Assembly (NCBI GenBank): GCA_028688015.1
Contig: JAQTZB010000008.1
Span: 113,313-177,312 of the forward strand
Direction: 5' to 3'
Length of the DNA: 64,000 bases
Origin: Elusimicrobiales bacterium
GTDB lineage: Bacteria; Elusimicrobiota; Elusimicrobia; Elusimicrobiales; UBA9959
This document shows, piece after piece, positions 41,155 through 49,764 of this stretch. Both the position numbers and the translations under genes were made by a program. Every line of letters starts with the position of its first letter. The stretch's first letter is position 1. The notes under the pieces are model-generated. The model was not told where the DNA came from. It saw nothing but the letters and a program-made list of their open reading frames with translations, and did no database searches.

Positions 41155-42753
41155 ATGAACAAAGCCGCCGCCCTGCTGCTGTGCCTGCTCTCCGCCCCTC
41201 TCTCCCTGGCCGCCAGGACCGACAATATCGACCTGCCGTTCCGGGGCGACCCCGAAGTGCTGGGCCGCTGGCGCAGCGTCGCCTACGTCGACTCCGCGGA
41301 GGAATTCTCACCCGACGCGGTACAGCCCGCCGAAGAACTGTTCTTCAAAGGCCTGGAATTTCTCCCGGGAGGCGCCACGGAGTCAGGCAACGAGATCTGG
41401 ACACGCGGGTTCGTGATCTCCCCGGCCGACAGGACGGCCAGCAAGTACGAACTCAAGAGGCTCGGCGGCGAGGAGTACCTTTTCATGGAATGGAAATCCG
41501 GCGACTACATCCTGCGCGGCACGGCTCCCGGCTACTACGTGCTGGTGCGCGAAAAGGACTACGCGCGCCTCGGCCCCGAAGACGCGCGCCCGGAGCGGGC
41601 GGCCCCAAAAAGTTACAACTGCATGAACGCCACCCTGGGCCGCGGGATCTGCAGGCGCCCGGAACCGGCCGTTTTCAGCCGGGAACCCTTCAAAGAACTG
41701 CCGGTTTACAAGCCCGGCTCGGAAAAAAGCTGGCAGGTGGACCTGCGAGGCATGGATCTCCGCAAACTGGACCTCTCCGGCAGGACGGCCGACCTGCTGC
41801 GCGCCGATTTCGACACCCGCACGAAGTTTCCCAAGGCGCTCCCGCCAGGGTATGTGCCCGAAGAGATCCTGGAGCTGGGCAAGAACCCCGGCCTGGGCGT
41901 GCGCGCCCTTCACCAGCGGGGTCTGACCGGCAAAGGGGTGGCCATCGCCATCATAGACCAGCCGCTGCTCACCGGCCACAAAGAATACTCCGGCGCGCTC
42001 AAGTCTTACGAGGAGCTGCACCTGTTCGAAAAGGCCCCCGCCGCCGCCATGCACGGCGCCGCGGTGGCCTCCATAGCCGTCGGCAAGACCTGCGGAGTGG
42101 CGCCAGGCGCCTCGCTGCATTACCTGGCCACCGATTTCACCGACGGGGCGCGGGGCATAGACTTCCGCTTCCTGGCCTCGGCCGTGGACCGCGTGGTGGC
42201 CATCAGCGAAGCCCTGCCCAAGGGCAAGGGCATACGCGCGCTCTCCATCTCGCGCGGCTTCAGGCCGGGCGACCGCGGAGCGGCGGCCCTGCTGGAGTCC
42301 ATAGCTAAAGCGAGGAAGGCCGGCATGCTGGTGGTCACCACTTCGCCCGAAGCGTATTACGACTTCAGGTTCAACGGGCTCGGCCGCGGCCCGCTGTCCG
42401 ACCCCGACTCCCGGGACTCCTACCGGCCCGGGCTCTTCTGGGAACGGACGTTCTATCCGGGCGGCCGCAACGAAAGCGGCCGCCTGCTGCTGCCGATGGA
42501 TTCCAGGACCACCGCCAGCCCTGCGGGCAGCGAAGATTATGTCTTTTATACCGAGGGCGGCATGAGCTGGGCGGCGCCCTACCTGGCCGGCCTCTACGCG
42601 CTGGCGCTGGAAGCCGACCCCGCGCTGTCGCCGGAGGCCTTCCTGCGCAGGGCCCTCGCCACCGCCGGCGCGGCGCGCTTCAGCCGGGACGGCGTGGACT
42701 TCAGCCTGGAAGGGATAGTAGATCCGGCCAGCCTGCTCACCGTACAGGAATAA
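41155..42753 (+). CDS. Secreted subtilisin-like (S8) protease with N-terminal domain
   Basis: 532 residues. Signal peptide 1-20. An N-terminal beta-rich domain (about 33-120, LGRWRSVAYVDSAEEF, lipocalin-like) precedes the S8 domain. The triad is in place but in divergent settings: Asp268 in AIIDQPLL, His300 in MHGAAVASIAVG, Ser471 in GGMSWAAPYLAG. The Asp motif normally reads D(T/S)G, so substrate handling may be unusual. GGAACTC precedes the ATG. It is last in the ybhP-hrpB-subtilase run, ending at an inverted repeat. Confidence 0.85.
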   Translation: MNKAAALLLCLLSAPLSLAARTDNIDLPFRGDPEVLGRWRSVAYVDSAEEFSPDAVQPAEELFFKGLEFLPGGATESGNEIWTRGFVISPADRTASKYELKRLGGEEYLFMEWKSGDYILRGTAPGYYVLVREKDYARLGPEDARPERAAPKSYNCMNATLGRGICRRPEPAVFSREPFKELPVYKPGSEKSWQVDLRGMDLRKLDLSGRTADLLRADFDTRTKFPKALPPGYVPEEILELGKNPGLGVRALHQRGLTGKGVAIAIIDQPLLTGHKEYSGALKSYEELHLFEKAPAAAMHGAAVASIAVGKTCGVAPGASLHYLATDFTDGARGIDFRFLASAVDRVVAISEALPKGKGIRALSISRGFRPGDRGAAALLESIAKARKAGMLVVTTSPEAYYDFRFNGLGRGPLSDPDSRDSYRPGLFWERTFYPGGRNESGRLLLPMDSRTTASPAGSEDYVFYTEGGMSWAAPYLAGLYALALEADPALSPEAFLRRALATAGAARFSRDGVDFSLEGIVDPASLLTVQE

Positions 42754-42759
42754 TAATTC

Positions 42760-42800
42760 GGGGACACAATACTTAATTGCGAATTAAGTATTGTGTCCCC
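42760..42800. repeat. REP/MITE-like perfect inverted repeat (copy 2)
   Basis: Two perfect 19-base arms around GCG, beginning GGGGACACAATACTTAATT. The flanks extend the symmetry with one indel (aattc / ggaatt). The GGGGAC ends match the element at 32732. It could double as a terminator for the convergent subtilase and MscS genes. Confidence 0.75.
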
Positions 42801-42814
42801 GGAATTATAAACGG

Positions 42815-44326
42815 CTACAGTTTAAAGAAATCCCTTATTTTCGAGAGCAGGTTCTGCTCTTCGCTCTTCAGGCCCGCGGCGGCCTCTCCGGCCAGCTTTT
42901 CCCTGACGGCGGCCAGCTCCACGCGGCGCTTGGCCAGCATGAAGGCTATGCTCTGGGCTATCTCGGGGCGGCTCGCCAGCACGCTCCTGAACCCGTCGTG
43001 GTCCAGGCGGTAGCAGCGCACCTCTTGCGCCGCCACGGCGGTGGCCGTGCGCGGCTCGCCGGTCAGCAGGCCCATCTCGCCCAGCACGTCGCCGGGGCCC
43101 AGGCGCTTGACGGTCTTGTAGGAGCCGGTCTCGCCGGAATAGAGGCGCACTTCCGCGGAACCGGCGTACAGGATGTAGAGCCAGTCGGCCGAGGTTCCCT
43201 GCCGGGTGATGGTTTCCCCCGCCGAGAAAGGCGTGGGCTTGAGGCGGCCCGCAAGGATGCGGCGCTCGCCGTCGTTGAGCGGCTCGAAGACGTCGACGCC
43301 CCTGAGGGCCGCCAGACGCCGGTCGTGCTCGGCCTGGGCGCCCCGCTCGGACGCCTCCTGCGCGGCCTCGCTCAGGACCAGCGAGCGGTTATGCACCGAC
43401 AGTTTGATGCCGGCGCGCGACAGCGCGTAGAAGACCTTGGCCCGCACCGCGGAATCCGTGCGTCCGGGCATGGAGAAGTCCGAGAGATAGTAGCGCACCT
43501 CGTAGACGGCGCAGTTGGGCAGGAAATCCTTCAGCGCGCAGTAAGGGGCCGGCGTCCTGGCCACGTTGGCCGGCGGGTCCTCCTGTAAGGCCTGCTCCAC
43601 CGCGGCCGTCACCTCGCCCGGGGCGCTGTCGTAAAAGACGTTGAAAGAGACGGCTCTGAACCGCGTGCCGCCCTGGGCCCGCCCCAGCACGGTCACCGGG
43701 TTCTTCATTAGATTGATGTTGGGGATAATGACTATGTCCCCTTCCAGGGTTTCCAGAGTGGCCTGCCGCCAGCGGATCTCGCGCACGATACCCTCGAGCC
43801 CGCCAGAGGAGATCCAGTCGCCGGGCACGAAGGAATTGTCGAGGTGGAGCACCATGCCGCCGATGATGTTGCCCAGCGTGTCCTGCAGCGAGAAGGCCAC
43901 CACGCCGGTGACCACCGCCGAGGTGGCCAGGATGCCGCTCAGGTCCGCGCCCGAGGCGGAAATGACCGCCAGGCCGCCCAGCAGGTAGCCGCCGGCCAGC
44001 ACCAGGTCCTCCACGAACTTGGAGACGCCGGCCCGCACGCGCGGCATCACCACCGCGAAGCCGAAGACGCCCGCCACGTTGATGGCCGCCACCACGGCCA
44101 GCAGCCGCGAGATGACCTCCACCAGTTTTGCCAGGCCGCCGCCGGCAACCCCGCCCAGCAGCTTTACCGCCAGGATGCCGGCCAGGGAGAAGGCGGCCAT
44201 CAGCGCGCTGCCGCCCATCTTGCGGCGTTCGTCGGGCGCGGCGCGGTACAGCAGCGCCGTGCAGAGGAACAGCAGCGAGTAGAAAGCTATGATCCACGGG
44301 CCGAAAAGGGCGGAGATGTTTTGCAT
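42815..44326 (-). CDS. MscS-type mechanosensitive channel with C-terminal cyclic-nucleotide-binding domain
   Basis: 503 residues. Four or five helices (about 10-150) lead into the MscS pore helix and beta domain (GVVAFSLQDTLGNIIGGMVLHLDNSFVPGDWI, then the RWRQATLETLEGDIVIIPN signature). A cyclic-nucleotide-binding domain occupies about 365-490 with the phosphate cassette LGEMGLLTGEPRTATAVA. This is the bacterial cyclic-nucleotide-gated (bCNG) architecture; such channels often respond to cAMP/cGMP more than tension. It stands next to two other membrane proteins, one also with a cNMP domain. Confidence 0.93.
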   Translation of the reverse strand: MQNISALFGPWIIAFYSLLFLCTALLYRAAPDERRKMGGSALMAAFSLAGILAVKLLGGVAGGGLAKLVEVISRLLAVVAAINVAGVFGFAVVMPRVRAGVSKFVEDLVLAGGYLLGGLAVISASGADLSGILATSAVVTGVVAFSLQDTLGNIIGGMVLHLDNSFVPGDWISSGGLEGIVREIRWRQATLETLEGDIVIIPNINLMKNPVTVLGRAQGGTRFRAVSFNVFYDSAPGEVTAAVEQALQEDPPANVARTPAPYCALKDFLPNCAVYEVRYYLSDFSMPGRTDSAVRAKVFYALSRAGIKLSVHNRSLVLSEAAQEASERGAQAEHDRRLAALRGVDVFEPLNDGERRILAGRLKPTPFSAGETITRQGTSADWLYILYAGSAEVRLYSGETGSYKTVKRLGPGDVLGEMGLLTGEPRTATAVAAQEVRCYRLDHDGFRSVLASRPEIAQSIAFMLAKRRVELAAVREKLAGEAAAGLKSEEQNLLSKIRDFFKL

Positions 44327-44354
44327 GGGTATATTGTAGGAAATCCGGCGCCGG

Positions 44355-44882
44355 TCAGCGCCACAGCAGGCCGGCCAGCAGCACCAGCTGCGCCAGCACG
44401 GCCAGCGCGCCGGCCGCGGCCAGCGCGCGCACCTTGCGGGTGATGCGCCGCGCCGTCAGCACTATCTGCCCGACGATGTCGTCGTAATACGGCGTGGCGG
44501 TCACGCCGCCGCCGAGATACCGGTCCATGATATTGACCAGCTCCACCTGCGGGTACTTGGTGATGTCCCAGGCGGCCAGCAGCGAGTCGCCCTGGCGCGG
44601 CTTGCCGCGGTCGGGGTCCGCAAGGGGCATGCGCGGAGGGGTCTCGATGAAAGGCGTCAGCGCGAACACGCAGAGCGGCAGGGCGCCGCCAAGCAGCGCC
44701 ATGGCGATCCGGGCCAGCGGCCCCCGCGGCAGCAGATACCCGGCCAGCGCCAGCTCCAGCACGGCCAGGGCGGCCAGCGCGCCCAGCTTGATGTCCGACC
44801 ATTCCAGCTCCCGGCGCAGGTTTTCGTGTATGATCCAGAGGCGCCGCTCGGGCTCGGGGTTAAGATGGGATGAAACGCTCAT
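44355..44882 (-). CDS. Small membrane protein resembling Pycsar TM effectors (DUF5706-like)
   Basis: 175 residues. Two helices (about 34-52 and 56-78), a cytoplasmic loop of about 70 residues, and a third helix (about 152-174). The loop ends with YYDDIVGQIVLTARRITRKVRALAAAG, which has the pattern of DUF5706/PycTM proteins (Y.D...QI...a....K...l). Those effectors disrupt the membrane when bound by cCMP or cUMP. The similarity is a motif-level judgement, not a search. It sits between two genes carrying cyclic-nucleotide-binding domains, which supports a link to nucleotide signalling. No cyclase gene is adjacent. Confidence 0.5.
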   Translation of the reverse strand: MSVSSHLNPEPERRLWIIHENLRRELEWSDIKLGALAALAVLELALAGYLLPRGPLARIAMALLGGALPLCVFALTPFIETPPRMPLADPDRGKPRQGDSLLAAWDITKYPQVELVNIMDRYLGGGVTATPYYDDIVGQIVLTARRITRKVRALAAAGALAVLAQLVLLAGLLWR

Positions 44883-44897
44883 TATTTTCTCCTGCCG

Positions 44898-47120
44898 TCA
44901 GCTGTCCTGCAGGCGCCGCAGTTCGCGGTCGGCGTCACGCAGGCGCAGCGCCTCGACGTTGGCGAGGCGCTGGTAAAAAGCGGCGCCGTACGCCGGGTCG
45001 CTCGCGGTGACGGCGTCGAAGGCCTCGCGGCTTATGCAGTAAAGATCAGTGTCCACCAGGGCCACCGCGTCGGCGGTCCTGGGCGTGCGCACCAGGAAGG
45101 CCACCTCGCCGAAGAAGTCGCCGGGGCCGAAAACGGCCAGGTGGTGCTGGCGGTGGGTAGCCTTGAGCGGCAGCACTATGCGCACCTGGCCGCGCCTTAT
45201 CAGGAACAGCTCGTGGCCGCCGCCCTTGCGCAGGAAGACCGCCTGGCCCGCCTTTACGCGGCGTTCGGAGAATGCCAGGTGCATCCTGTCAAGAAGGGTC
45301 TTATCCAGGCCCTTCAGGAAATCTATCTGCGACAGGTCCAGCAGCTCGCCGGGGTCGGGGCGGGGCACGCCGGACTCGTCGAGCGCCATGTCCTCCGCCC
45401 ATTCCAGCGCGTCGTGCAGCGTCTCGAAGACGCGGCCGCCGCCGCGGCGGTGGGTGAGCCCGAGCTGCCTGAAGTAGCCGGCCAGGTCCTGCCCCGTGGG
45501 CAGGCTCAGCGGCAGGTGCGAGAACACCAGCGACCCGCCCCGCTCGGCCAGGCGCTCGGCCACCTGCTCCAGCATGTGCACCGCGGTGAAATCCACCGAG
45601 GTCACGCGGCGCATGTCCAGGATCAGCCGGCGGCAGGTGCGCAGTTCCGCCTCGATCTCGCTGAAGAGCTGGTCGGTGGTGCCGAAGAACAGGCTGCCCT
45701 GCAGCTCCACCACCAGCGTCTCCCGGCCGCGGTCGGCCAGCACGGCCTTCTCGGCCGGCAGGCGCTTCTGCTTGGAGGAGATCTCCTCGCCGGTGGCCTT
45801 GCGGCGCACCACGTTGGTGCCCATCTGTTCGCGCATGAACAGCAGGATGGAAAAAGCTATGCCCACGCCGGCGGCGGTTATCAGGTCTGACGCCAGCGCG
45901 GTGCCGGCGACCGAAAGGATCACGGCGAAATCCAGTATGGTGGAACCCTTGAGCGCCAGCCGCACGGTTGAGCGGTCCACCATGCGCGCGCCCACCACCG
46001 CCAGGATGCCGGCCAGCGCGGCCACCGGGATGCGGCCTATGGCGCCGCCCAGGGCGAGCGCGGCGGCCAGGGCGAAAAAGCCCTCCAGCACGCCGGCAAG
46101 GCGGGTCCTGCCTCCGCTGGCGAGGCTCACCATGGTAGCCCCGAGCTGGCCGGCCCCGGGCATGCCGCCCAGCAGGGCCGACGCGATGTTGGCCGAGCCC
46201 TGCCCGCGCAGCTCGCTGTTGGAGTCGTGCCTGGAACGGGTCATGGAATCCGTGACCACGCAGGTCTTCAGGGTGTCTATGGACAACAGGACGGAGAGGG
46301 TCAGCGCCGGTCCCGCCAGCGCCAGCAGGTCTCCCGCGCCCACGCCGCGCAGCCACGCGAAGTTATTTGAGAGGCCGCCCCAGATGGCCGCGGGGCTGGT
46401 GGAGATGGCGCCGATGATGAACTGGTTGTTCTCCAGCACCAGCAGTTCGGGGCGCAGCAGGCCGGCCAGGAAATGCGCGCCGATGCCGGCCCCGAGGCCG
46501 ATGATGGCGGCCGGCACTTTTTTTGTGAGACGCGGGGCTCCCACCGTGACCAGCGCTGTGACCAGCGCCACGCCGTAAGCCGGCCACTGCCAGGAGGCCG
46601 GGGCCAGCAGGCCGACGGCCGGGGAGACGTCCTTGGCCAGCCCGAGGAAGGGCCCGGCCTGCTTAACGATGATCAGCAGGCCCACGCCGCTCATGTAGCC
46701 GGTGACCACGGGATAGGGAATGTATTTTATCAGGCGCCCGCCGCCCAGCGCGCCGTAGACCAGCTGCAGCACGCCGGAGAAAACGCCCACCAGCAGCAGC
46801 GACACCACCGCCTGCTCCGGCGCGGAGCCGCCGGCTACCAGCCGCGCGCACAGCGCGGCCATCACGGCCGCCGCCGGCGCGCAAGGCGCGGTGATCAGCC
46901 GCGGGGCCCCGCCCAGCGCCGGGGCCAGCAGTCCCAGGGCCACGGTGCCCAGGATACCGGCCAGAGCGCCGGCCCCGGCGAAGCCGGGCCCCAGCGGGGC
47001 GTACATGGCCACGCCGAACGCTATGGCCGACGGCAGGGCCACCAGCATAGCGGCCAGGCCGCCCCAGGCGTCCGACAGCGCGGAGCCCCCTTGCTTATGT
47101 TCGGCGGCGGAGAGGTCCAT
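44898..47120 (-). CDS. SulP-type anion transporter with STAS and cyclic-nucleotide-binding domains
   Basis: 740 residues. A SulP transporter (about 15-425, 12 or more helices; the TAPCAPAAAVMAAL and TAAGVGIAFSILLFMREQ regions) is followed by a STAS domain (about 470-590; LQGSLFFGTTD, LDMRRVTSVDFTAVHML) and a C-terminal cNMP-binding domain (about 620-730; FGPGDFFGEVAFLVRTPRTADAVAL). SulP proteins carry sulfate, bicarbonate or carboxylates. The added cNMP domain implies ligand gating of transport or activity. It is first in the three-gene minus-strand run. Confidence 0.93.
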   Translation of the reverse strand: MDLSAAEHKQGGSALSDAWGGLAAMLVALPSAIAFGVAMYAPLGPGFAGAGALAGILGTVALGLLAPALGGAPRLITAPCAPAAAVMAALCARLVAGGSAPEQAVVSLLLVGVFSGVLQLVYGALGGGRLIKYIPYPVVTGYMSGVGLLIIVKQAGPFLGLAKDVSPAVGLLAPASWQWPAYGVALVTALVTVGAPRLTKKVPAAIIGLGAGIGAHFLAGLLRPELLVLENNQFIIGAISTSPAAIWGGLSNNFAWLRGVGAGDLLALAGPALTLSVLLSIDTLKTCVVTDSMTRSRHDSNSELRGQGSANIASALLGGMPGAGQLGATMVSLASGGRTRLAGVLEGFFALAAALALGGAIGRIPVAALAGILAVVGARMVDRSTVRLALKGSTILDFAVILSVAGTALASDLITAAGVGIAFSILLFMREQMGTNVVRRKATGEEISSKQKRLPAEKAVLADRGRETLVVELQGSLFFGTTDQLFSEIEAELRTCRRLILDMRRVTSVDFTAVHMLEQVAERLAERGGSLVFSHLPLSLPTGQDLAGYFRQLGLTHRRGGGRVFETLHDALEWAEDMALDESGVPRPDPGELLDLSQIDFLKGLDKTLLDRMHLAFSERRVKAGQAVFLRKGGGHELFLIRRGQVRIVLPLKATHRQHHLAVFGPGDFFGEVAFLVRTPRTADAVALVDTDLYCISREAFDAVTASDPAYGAAFYQRLANVEALRLRDADRELRRLQDS

Positions 47121-47189
47121 AAATTAGTGATAACTATACAAAACAAAAAGCCGCCCCAAAAAGCGGAATATGGCACAAAGGGCGGGCTG

Positions 47190-47224
47190 TCAAAAGACCC
47201 GTCAAAAACACGGAGGTCTTTTGA
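47190..47224. promoter_or_regulatory. Inverted repeat upstream of the alpha/beta hydrolase gene
   Basis: Ten-base arms TCAAAAGACC (47190-47199) and GGTCTTTTGA (47215-47224) lie immediately before a TATACT -10 (47225-47230). A regulator bound here would occlude the promoter. It could also be a terminator-like hairpin. Confidence 0.45.
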
Positions 47225-47245
47225 TATACTACCTGTGGGTTAGGA

Positions 47246-48058
47246 ATGAAACGCTTCGATACCGGAAATACCTGGATGGCTTACGCCGACGCCGGGCCTG
47301 AAAAGGGCCGGCCCGTAGTCTTTCTGCACGGGGCCACAGTAGACCATGTCTCGATGAAGAACACCTTCGAGCCGCTTTTCTTCGGGGCCGACGCCGGCTA
47401 CCGCCGGGTCTACCCGGATTTTCCCGGGCACGGCGCCTCCGACTCCCCGCTGACGCGGGCCAACATGCACTCGCTGCTGGAAGACAGCGCGGCTTTCTTC
47501 CGCGGCAATTTCACAAAACCGCCAGCCGTGGTCGGCTACTCCCTGGGCGGCTTCGTGGCCCTGAAGCTGGCGGAGAAGATCCGCTTCCCCTCTATTTTCC
47601 TCATAGCCCCCCCGGTCTGCACGGACAAGTCAAAGATCCGGCGGCCGGCCGCGGCCACGATAATCACCGATGAGCTGACGCAGGCCCAGAAGAAGACCGC
47701 CGACTCCCGCTATCTGAAACTGGCCGTGAAGAGAACAGCGCAGACGCTGGACAAATACAGAGCGGACATCCCGTCGGGATTTTATCCCGGGCGGCTGACT
47801 TACCAGGCCCTGCTGGCCAGGCGCGCCACGGCCGCCAACCTGAAAATCAGGCCCGCCCTGATAGAATCCAGCACCACCTTCCTGGTGGGGCAACAGGATA
47901 CGCTGACGGGCTATATCGACCAGTTCAAGCTGTCGACGAAACTGAAGGACAGCGAATACCACGCTTTCTACGACTGCGGCCATTTCCTGCCGCATGAATG
48001 CCGCCAGTTCGAAACGCTGTTCCGCGAATGGCTGCGCATGGGCGGCCCCGCCGCCTGA
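47246..48058 (+). CDS. Alpha/beta hydrolase
   Basis: 270 residues, cytoplasmic. Oxyanion motif FLHGATVD, nucleophile Ser99 in GYSLGG, acid Asp218 in VGQQDTLTG and His246 in DCGHFLPHE give a complete triad. The core pattern (PDFPGHGASDSP) is that of small esterases and lipases. Substrate unknown. ATG at 47246 follows TTAGGA. It is divergent from the SulP gene and convergent with the O-antigen-ligase-like gene. Confidence 0.88.
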   Translation: MKRFDTGNTWMAYADAGPEKGRPVVFLHGATVDHVSMKNTFEPLFFGADAGYRRVYPDFPGHGASDSPLTRANMHSLLEDSAAFFRGNFTKPPAVVGYSLGGFVALKLAEKIRFPSIFLIAPPVCTDKSKIRRPAAATIITDELTQAQKKTADSRYLKLAVKRTAQTLDKYRADIPSGFYPGRLTYQALLARRATAANLKIRPALIESSTTFLVGQQDTLTGYIDQFKLSTKLKDSEYHAFYDCGHFLPHECRQFETLFREWLRMGGPAA

Positions 48059-48121
48059 AGCCGGCGGCTTTCCTTAAAATAACGTCGGTGTGATTTCCGG
48101 GCGCGGGAACGAGCGCCCCGA

Positions 48122-49612
48122 CTAGTCCCGTCCGCCCTGCAGGTCCGCCAGCCGCGCGCGGATCTTCAAGTTGCCGGGGTCCAGCCGCGCGGCGGCGGCT
48201 ATCTGGGCCGTGGAGCGCGCCTTGCTGAAAAGCCGCATCGCGGCCACCTGCCCCGAGCTCCGCAACAGCACGACCAGCCCGATAAAGGCCGCCGCCCCGG
48301 CCAGCCGCCGGCGGGCGCGCGGAGAGACCGCCACCGTCCGCAGCGCCGGCGAAGGGGCCGCGAGAGCGCCGAAGAGCGCCCACGCGAGGAAAGTCGGGGC
48401 CGGAAGCAGCAGTACGGCGTCGAAGCAGGCGACTACCGCCGTCGCCGCGACCGCCGAGGCCAGCGTCAGCCCTTCCAGGTATTCGTCGGGGCCGGCGGCC
48501 CCGGCAGCCCGCCGCCAGGCGCCCGCCAGCAGAACGGCGAACACCAGCAGGCTGGCCGCCAGCGCCGGGAAGCCGCGCTCGGAAGCTATCGCCATCCAGT
48601 CGCTGCTCGGCCACGGGTTTATGGTCAGGCCGTAATAGTAGTCTATCGAAGGGTCGAAACCGTCTACGAACTTCGGATAAGCCAGGGCCCAATTGCCCGG
48701 TCCGACGCCCAGCAGCGGGTGCGCGGCAGCGATGCGCAGCGTCCGGCCATACTGAACCAAGCGCCCGTGGCCGCTGCCCTTCTGGTAGTTCACCACGCCT
48801 GTAACCGTGTCGAGATACGGCGAGTCGCTCTTCCACTCCAGGGTGTTGGGCAGCAGCAGGGCGGCGAGGACGCCGGACGCGGCGGCGAGCAGGAGCAGCT
48901 TCAGGCGGAACGCTGTCCGGAGGCCGCTCCAACGGCCGCGGGCGCGCCAGTACCCGCAAGCAAGAATCACGGCTCCGGCGAGCAGGCCCAGCAGGGCCGC
49001 GCGCGAGCGCGACAGCACCAGCGCGTCAGCGATGAGCGCCAGCCCGGCCGCGCCGGCGGCGGCGGTCCAGGAGCGCCGGGCTTTGACCGCAGCCAGGACT
49101 AACGCGGGCGCGCAGATAACGGCGAGGTGCGCCATGAAATTGCGGTTGCCCAAAGTCCCCCCTGGCACGCGGTGCAGACTGAAGAGGTCGCTGGAAACGC
49201 CGTAAGCCTGCGCCAGCGAGGCCGCGGCCCCGAGTACCGCCGCTCCGGCTACGGCCGCCACTATGGCGCGGCGCTCTCCCGCCCCGGCGGCGGCGCGCGC
49301 GGCCCAGAACACCCCGGCGCCGGAGAGCGTGACGGCCAGCGCGCGCGCGGCCAGCCAGTGGTCGGCCGCGGCCAGCGTGCTGGCCAGGCTGAGCGCCAGA
49401 TAAGCCGCGACCAGCAGGTCTACGAGGCTAAATTCGAGAGTCTTTACCCGGCGCAGGACCAGCAGGACCAGCGCGAGCGTGACCGCGTGCAGCGCCAGTT
49501 CTTTGGGCGCGAAGAAGCGGTCCAGGTCGAACGCGCGGTACGGCGCGGCCGCCAGCACCACGGCGATAGCGCCGGTAAAGATCAGGCCGCGGAGCGCGTA
49601 ACGGTCGTTCAT
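48122..49612 (-). CDS. O-antigen ligase-like (Wzy_C) polytopic membrane protein
   Basis: 496 residues from the ATG at 49612. About 11-12 helices. The Wzy_C/WaaL signature region lies around LVLSRSRAALLGLLAG (SRgg.l-type motif) and the large periplasmic loop with RTLRIAAAHPLLGVGPGNWALAYPKF, the H-x-LLGxGxGxF motif. A short TPR-like tail (ARLDPGNLKIRARLADLQ) ends the protein. It may attach polysaccharide to lipid A or to protein. No glycan-synthesis neighbours are in the window, so substrate is open. Confidence 0.85.
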   Translation of the reverse strand: MNDRYALRGLIFTGAIAVVLAAAPYRAFDLDRFFAPKELALHAVTLALVLLVLRRVKTLEFSLVDLLVAAYLALSLASTLAAADHWLAARALAVTLSGAGVFWAARAAAGAGERRAIVAAVAGAAVLGAAASLAQAYGVSSDLFSLHRVPGGTLGNRNFMAHLAVICAPALVLAAVKARRSWTAAAGAAGLALIADALVLSRSRAALLGLLAGAVILACGYWRARGRWSGLRTAFRLKLLLLAAASGVLAALLLPNTLEWKSDSPYLDTVTGVVNYQKGSGHGRLVQYGRTLRIAAAHPLLGVGPGNWALAYPKFVDGFDPSIDYYYGLTINPWPSSDWMAIASERGFPALAASLLVFAVLLAGAWRRAAGAAGPDEYLEGLTLASAVAATAVVACFDAVLLLPAPTFLAWALFGALAAPSPALRTVAVSPRARRRLAGAAAFIGLVVLLRSSGQVAAMRLFSKARSTAQIAAAARLDPGNLKIRARLADLQGGRD

Positions 49613-49764
49613 GACAGGACTCAACTATATCAAACAAGAAAGAGCCCGGCAAAACCCGGGAGGGCCCCGGAACAGGTCTCCCTTTCGGGAAAACTGCATT
49701 TCTTTGTATTATAAATACGTTAACGGAGAGAATTTCAGCGTATCGAAAACCCTGAGGTGACAAC

